Of a DNA stretch of 64,000 nucleotides, positions 59,589 through 64,000 are shown one piece after another. Positions within the stretch are counted from its first letter, which is position 1, and each line of letters opens with the position of its first letter. Under the pieces are notes generated by a model that made no database searches, was not told where the DNA came from, and was given only the letters and a program-made list of their open reading frames with translations. Source of the stretch: Lachnospiraceae bacterium (lineage in GTDB: Bacteria > Bacillota > Clostridia > Lachnospirales > Lachnospiraceae). The DNA is taken from positions 1 through 64,000 of the forward strand of contig JABUSY010000034.1 in NCBI GenBank assembly GCA_021442455.1, given 5' to 3'. Made by a program: the position numbers and the translations under genes.

Positions 59589-60803
59589 ATGCAGAAAATT
59601 ACAATGGAAACACCACTAGTAGAAATGGACGGAGATGAAATGACCCGGATTTTGTGGTTATTCATCAAGAATGAACTGTTAAAACCGTTTGTAGAGCTAT
59701 ACACAAAATATTATGATCTGGGACTGAAGAAGAGAGATGAGACCGGAGATCAGATCACGATTGATGCTGTTAACGCTATTAAAAAATATGGCGTTGCCGT
59801 GAAGTGTGCGACAATCACCCCTAATACCGCCCGTGTAACGGAATATGCTCTTCATCAGATATGGAAAAGCCCAAACGGAACCATTAGAGCCCTGCTGGAT
59901 GGTACGGTATTCCGTGTACCTATCGTGGTGAAGGGAATTGATCCCTGTGTAAAGAATTGGAAAAAACCGATTACAATTGCTCGTCATGCTTACGGAGATG
60001 TATATCGGAATGTAGAAATGGAGATCCCGACTCCCGGTGATGTGAAGCTGGTATATATTCCGGAGAACGGTTCTGGGAAACAAGAGATCCTTGTACATCA
60101 TTATGAGGGAAGCGGTATCGTACAAAGTCAACATAATCTGGATAATTCTATTAAAAGCTTTGCCAAGAGTTGTTTTGAATATGCTCTGGATACAAAACAA
60201 GATCTTTGGTTTTCGACAAAAGATACTATTTCAAAAAAATACGATCATCGTTTCAAGGATATTTTTGAAAATTTGTATATACAGGATTACAAAGAAAAAT
60301 TTAAGAAGGCGGGAATAACCTATTTCTATACACTGATCGATGACGCTGTTGCGAGAATTATGAAAGCAGAGGGAGGTTTTATCTTGGCTTGCAAGAATTA
60401 TGATGGAGATGTGATGAGTGATATGATCTCTTCCGCTTTCGGTTCTCTGGCAATGATGACATCTGTCCTGATGTCTCCGCATGGATATTATGAATACGAG
60501 GCAGCTCACGGCACTGTTCAACGTCATTACTACAAGCATCTGAAGGGTGAAGAAACATCAACCAATTCTATGGCTACAATATTTGCCTGGACAGGCGCTC
60601 TTCGTAAAAGAGGAGAATTGGATAAGAATCAAAAACTGCAGAATTTCGCAGATAAGCTTGAAAAAGCTAGCATTTCAACTATTGAATCAGGAAAAATGAC
60701 AAAAGATTTGGTTTCAATCACCACCTTAAAAAATCCGACACTTCTGAATAGCCGTGACTTCATCTTAGCAATCCGTGAGAAACTAGAGTCACTTCTCGGA
60801 TAA
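59589..60803 (+). CDS. icd: NADP-dependent isocitrate dehydrogenase (eukaryotic-type, homodimeric)
   Basis: Oxidatively decarboxylates isocitrate to 2-oxoglutarate, supplying carbon for GOGAT. PLVEMDGDEMTRILW near residue 10, the substrate segment WKSPNGTIRALLDGTVFRVP near residue 92, RHAYGDVYRN near residue 136 and the NADP-binding EYEAAHGTVQRHYYKH near residue 302 match the monomer-fold class II enzymes shared by eukaryotes and many Clostridia. At 404 residues it is full length. AAGGAGAAAGAG precedes the ATG. No citrate synthase or aconitase is adjacent. Confidence 0.95.
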   Translation: MQKITMETPLVEMDGDEMTRILWLFIKNELLKPFVELYTKYYDLGLKKRDETGDQITIDAVNAIKKYGVAVKCATITPNTARVTEYALHQIWKSPNGTIRALLDGTVFRVPIVVKGIDPCVKNWKKPITIARHAYGDVYRNVEMEIPTPGDVKLVYIPENGSGKQEILVHHYEGSGIVQSQHNLDNSIKSFAKSCFEYALDTKQDLWFSTKDTISKKYDHRFKDIFENLYIQDYKEKFKKAGITYFYTLIDDAVARIMKAEGGFILACKNYDGDVMSDMISSAFGSLAMMTSVLMSPHGYYEYEAAHGTVQRHYYKHLKGEETSTNSMATIFAWTGALRKRGELDKNQKLQNFADKLEKASISTIESGKMTKDLVSITTLKNPTLLNSRDFILAIREKLESLLG

Positions 60804-61337
60804 GAGATAATGTATAGATCATTGCCAAATTTGAGAGCTTATATGATGGTTCCCAGATCTAGCGTTTTTTATATTGCTTGTGCAAAATATAATTTTGTAA
60901 TATTCAAATTGAGAAAGTGTTGTGTATTACTGATTGTATAGGCCTGGGAGGCTGGTTATTTGTAATCAATGTTTTTTACTTGCTTATCGTATGGAGTCGA
61001 TGAGCGAATTGAACGGGAAGTAGCGAAGATAATGTACGGCACCTTTTTTCGGAGGAAATGAAAACACCTCACCTACGTTCATTGAGCGCACCTGTGATTC
61101 ATAGAAGCTGTATGGCCAAACAAGTGATAAAACACTTCTGTGAATTTCCTTAGCTTATTACAGCAGGTTTATAATAACCTTTGTACATCTATTGCCTATA
61201 TATGTTAACGAGGCATGAGGCAATGAAAGGATACAACTTCGACTCTGATAGCGAGTGAAAACAAGAGAGAAACTTCAGAGATTTTTACTTTTTTATGATA
61301 ATAATAATAAAACTGAAATTTTAAATTTTAGCTTATT
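60804..61337. other. Eroded spacer downstream of icd
   Basis: About 530 bases without a gene. One + frame at about 61050-61150 reads HLRSLSAPVIHRSCMAKQVI and continues KHFCEFP to a stop, a well-formed protein-like block from a dead gene I cannot place. Confidence 0.4.
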
Positions 61338-63238
61338 CTTCAAGTTTATCCAATTGATTATAAAATTTTTCCGACTGCTTGATAATTTCCGTTTTTTTGA
61401 AATTGTTGATCGCTAAGAAGATTGATTCCAGTTTCCGAACGATTAAATTTTTCATCAATTGGTTTATTCTACGCTTCCAGTTTCGAAATTCGTTTTTTCC
61501 TGCGGAGACGAGCCTGCTGTTCTTTGTATGTTTTCCAGTTTATTTTAGTGGAAGATGTAACTGGTTCTTCAACCTCAGACCCGTAGAGGGGAGAAGAGTG
61601 AGAGGTGCGGATCAGTTCTTATTTTTTCTAGATAATAATTGTAATTTTCAAGATAATTGATCAGGTTTTGTCGATCAGCTATAAGATGCGTGTAGGGGTC
61701 TGGTAGATAAAATAACAGTCATGTCTGATATATCAAACCGTTTCATCATCTTTTCTTAGAACTTCCTCTAGGCTTTCTGGGATATGATATCTAAATGATT
61801 GGTTGGCTTGTTTAGTATAAGAAAATTAGCCTATGAAATTATTAGCTTGAAAAAGGAACCCCGGCCTCGTTTTTCGAAACTCAGAGTACGGATCGGCTGA
61901 AATACCTCAGCATATTTAAAGAAAAATGAAGCTAGTACATTTCCTATCTGGGTGTGGGAGATAAGGAGATAAAAGGATAAATATCAGAAATCTTTTTAAA
62001 TATCGTCTTATCCTTATGTATGTAGAGCATATAGCACCTGATGTTCTTGCTCATAGTTATTCCGATATGATGTATTTTTTAACTTAACGTTGCTTCTTTG
62101 ATCTTCCTCCAGAAGACCGTTGATAATTTTCATCCATGATAGTCTCTTATCTGTCCCATTGATTCAGATGATGGCGCTACGTTCACCTCTGTATATTTCA
62201 AAATTCTGTTTTTCAAACAGAGAAACAATGGAGTAAGATTTTGACAAACCTCAGCACATTGTTGCCGCTGATAATTTTGGGTTTTAGATGAAGGCGCATG
62301 GTTGTCTGAGAAATGAGTGGGTTATACAAAAATTCAATTTTCTCCAGTGGCTTTTTTCTATTTTGCCCTTCTGAATATTTTTTTCTGTTGAATGAGCGAA
62401 ACTTTGTCATAACCTCTTTCTGGTGACGTATGTTCTGCTGTTGATTTAGATCAGCGTTATATTCTGCCTGACGAATCACTGTTTTTTTTCATTGCAGACT
62501 ATGTAATTTCCAGAAAACGTTAAGTTTTTTTCTTTTCGAGTTTAATAACTTTTTGTGACGATGTGGCCCAGAAAATAGCGGTCATGAGAGATCAATAGGA
62601 CCGCCTAGGGAATGATAATTCATCAGATACATTTCCAGCTAGGCAATTGATTTCATATCTAGGTGATTGGTAAGGCTAATCCAGCAGAAGTACATCAAGT
62701 TTGCTCAGGAGCCAGTGGACGAGAGTTACTTTGTTTTTCTGTTCGCCAGAGAGGGGCGACAGCTTTCAATGAAAAGTTTTCTTCTGGGAAAGAAAGTCCT
62801 TTGAGTACACCTTTTCCTTCGTTCTGATAGGCGCCTATCTGTTAGCTAATTCAAATGTGTAAATTAATCCATCTGTTAGGAAGTCATCAATTTTTTTGAC
62901 TCTCCTGCGTTGGCAATTTTCATTCTAGATCGCTCATCTTTTATTCCATATTCAGAATGCTTTGTTTTGATTTTATGATCTCTTCATAGATAGTTTGGCT
63001 ATCGTTAATATCTTGATACTGTGCTAAATATCCGATTGTTTTCCTCTTAGACAGTATCACCTGGTTGGAGTCAAACTTCACATTTCTCTCATGATTATTT
63101 GTAGAAAAGTGTTTTTTTCTGCTATGTTCATATCTATGCGAACATTTTGTTCATGTTCTTCTATAATGAAAAGATATACTACGGCGAATTTTCGTCGTTA
63201 CAAATTTTTTTGTTGATCTTTTGACAAATTACTATCAT
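61338..63238 (-). pseudogene. Pseudogene of an ABC-F family ATPase
   Basis: ABC-F proteins are soluble tandem ABC ATPases acting on the ribosome. On the minus strand, GGAGGTG and an ATG (63236-63238) begin MIVICQKINKKICNDENS, then IIEEHE and IIMREM, the remains of the first Walker region. Near 62685-62765 LSGEQKNKVTLVHWLLSKLD then VLLLD and a stop match the signature motif and Walker B. TNHLDMKSIA, stop, LEMYLMNYH and LLISHDRYFLGHIVTK follow (about 62580-62670). The C-terminal end has TYKEQQARLRRKKRISKLE (about 61470-61540) and IKQSEKFYNQLDKLEE before a stop near 61338. Many stops and frameshifts interrupt it. Confidence 0.88.
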
Positions 63239-63284
63239 ATTACACCTCCATATTGTTTGCAGTAGTCTTTAACAGAAGAAATCT

Positions 63285-63313
63285 TTGACAATCTTTTGTC
63301 AAATAGATATAAT
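63285..63313 (+). promoter_or_regulatory. Consensus promoter of rex with an overlapping inverted repeat
   Basis: TTGACA (63285-63290), a 17-base spacer and TATAAT (63308-63313) form a perfect sigma-A promoter. The -35 box is part of the palindrome TTTGACAA-TCTT-TTGTCAAA (63284-63303), a possible operator. It does not match the usual Rex site (TTGTTAA-N4-TTAACAA) arm for arm. Confidence 0.75.
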
Positions 63314-63389
63314 GATATAAGAATCAGTGAATTACAAAGTCGGATCACAGAGTCAATCAACAAATATCTGGACAGGAGGGAAAAAAGTA

Positions 63390-64000
63390 GTGAAGGAAAA
63401 AAGTATTTCAAAAGCTGTTATCAAGCGGCTTCCAAAGTATTACAGATACCTTGGAGACTTATTGGAATTCGCTGTAGAGAGGATCTCGTCCAAAGAACTC
63501 AGTGAACAGATGAAAGTGACTTCCTCGCAGATACGTCAAGATTTGAATAATTTTGGAGGATTCGGACAACAGGGTTACGGATATAATGTACGGTACCTTC
63601 ATGATGAAATTGGAAAGATTCTTGGCTTGAATAAAATACACAATATGGTGATTATCGGAGCGGGAAATTTGGGACAAGCGTTGGCAAATTATATTTCCTT
63701 TGAACGAAGCGGCTTTAGAACGGTTGGATTATTCGATGTGAATCCTGTGCTTCAGGATGTGACAGTTAGAGGAATTCCTATCCGCATGCTGGACGAGCTC
63801 CAGGAGTTTATTAAAGAAAATAAAGTAGAAATTGCTACGTTGACCCTTCCAAAATCAAAAGCCAAAGAGGTGGCAAAACTTCTGCTAGAATACGGGATAC
63901 GGGCGCTCTGGAATTTTGCTCATACGGATTTAAATTTGTTTTTGCCCCGTGATGTTGTCGTAGAGAATGTGCATTTGTCTGAAAGTTTAATGCAGCTTTC
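63390..64000 (+). CDS. rex: Redox-sensing transcriptional repressor Rex (truncated by the window end)
   Basis: NADH/NAD+-sensing repressor of fermentation and respiration genes. The N-terminal winged helix reads ISKAVIKRLPKYYRYLGDLL and then KVTSSQIRQDLNNFGGFGQQ, the DNA-recognition block with the downstream GYGYNV signature. The Rossmann domain carries VIIGAGNLGQALANYISF near residue 87. The start is GTG 63390, nine bases after GGAGGG. About 203 residues are visible (usual 210-215), so only the last few fall outside. It is divergent from the decayed ABC-F gene. Confidence 0.93.
   Translation, partial: MKEKSISKAVIKRLPKYYRYLGDLLEFAVERISSKELSEQMKVTSSQIRQDLNNFGGFGQQGYGYNVRYLHDEIGKILGLNKIHNMVIIGAGNLGQALANYISFERSGFRTVGLFDVNPVLQDVTVRGIPIRMLDELQEFIKENKVEIATLTLPKSKAKEVAKLLLEYGIRALWNFAHTDLNLFLPRDVVVENVHLSESLMQL

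Noticed and set aside
63284..63303. Calling the rex palindrome a Rex operator outright
   Set aside because: The arms (TTTGACAA) do not match the known TTGTTAA/TTGTGAA consensus, so I report it only as a candidate operator.

Overview
This 64 kb window comes from a low-GC Firmicute, most likely a clostridial lineage close to Lachnospiraceae. The evidence is the RemA-Gmk-RpoZ cluster, GatCAB, LL-diaminopimelate aminotransferase, a eukaryotic-type NADP isocitrate dehydrogenase, Rex, a T-box leader and a Na+-translocating decarboxylase operon. Its most striking property is erosion. I count 34 intact or window-truncated protein genes covering about 61% of the bases. Most of the rest is stop-riddled DNA between well-preserved housekeeping genes. 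Almost everything reads on the + strand; purF and one pseudogene are the exceptions. I see no insertion sequences, phage genes or CRISPR arrays, so the pattern looks like gradual gene decay, as in a host-restricted lineage early in genome reduction. The lifestyle is inference.

Layout. 0-6.5 kb: xylB, tcdA, ilvH-ilvC (own promoter and terminator), leuC-leuD. 6.5-10.9 kb: a desert holding only one tRNA-Pro(GGG). 10.9-13 kb: promoter, degenerate T-box leader and leuA. 14-20.3 kb: thrC, dgt, a histidine phosphatase and rnhA, separated by eroded spacers. 21.5-27.4 kb: tyrS, alaS, rpsU, cls. 27.4-31.6 kb: a second desert in which pseudo-scpA and pseudo-scpB can be read. 31.6-36.9 kb: a five-gene Na+-pumping decarboxylase operon. 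36.9-42.2 kb: eroded DNA, pseudo-yicC, remA-gmk-rpoZ, pseudo-rimO, pgsA. 43.9-55 kb: purF and pyrG (divergent), gltB-gltD, dapL. 55.2-60.8 kb: gatCAB and icd. 61.3-64 kb: an ABC-F ATPase pseudogene divergent from rex, which runs off the window.

Function. The retained genes supply amino acids (branched-chain, threonine, glutamate, lysine/peptidoglycan DAP), nucleotides (purF, pyrG, gmk, dgt), translation (TyrRS, AlaRS, GatCAB, S21, tRNA-Pro), membrane phospholipid (pgsA, cls) and sodium-based energy conservation with redox control (decarboxylase operon, Rex). The recognisable losses are chromosome organisation (ScpA/ScpB), ribosomal protein S12 modification (RimO), an RNase-like YicC protein and a ribosome-associated ABC-F ATPase. 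Decay has hit maintenance functions while biosynthesis is kept. ilvB, ilvD, leuB and the homoserine-branch genes are not found beside their usual partners here.
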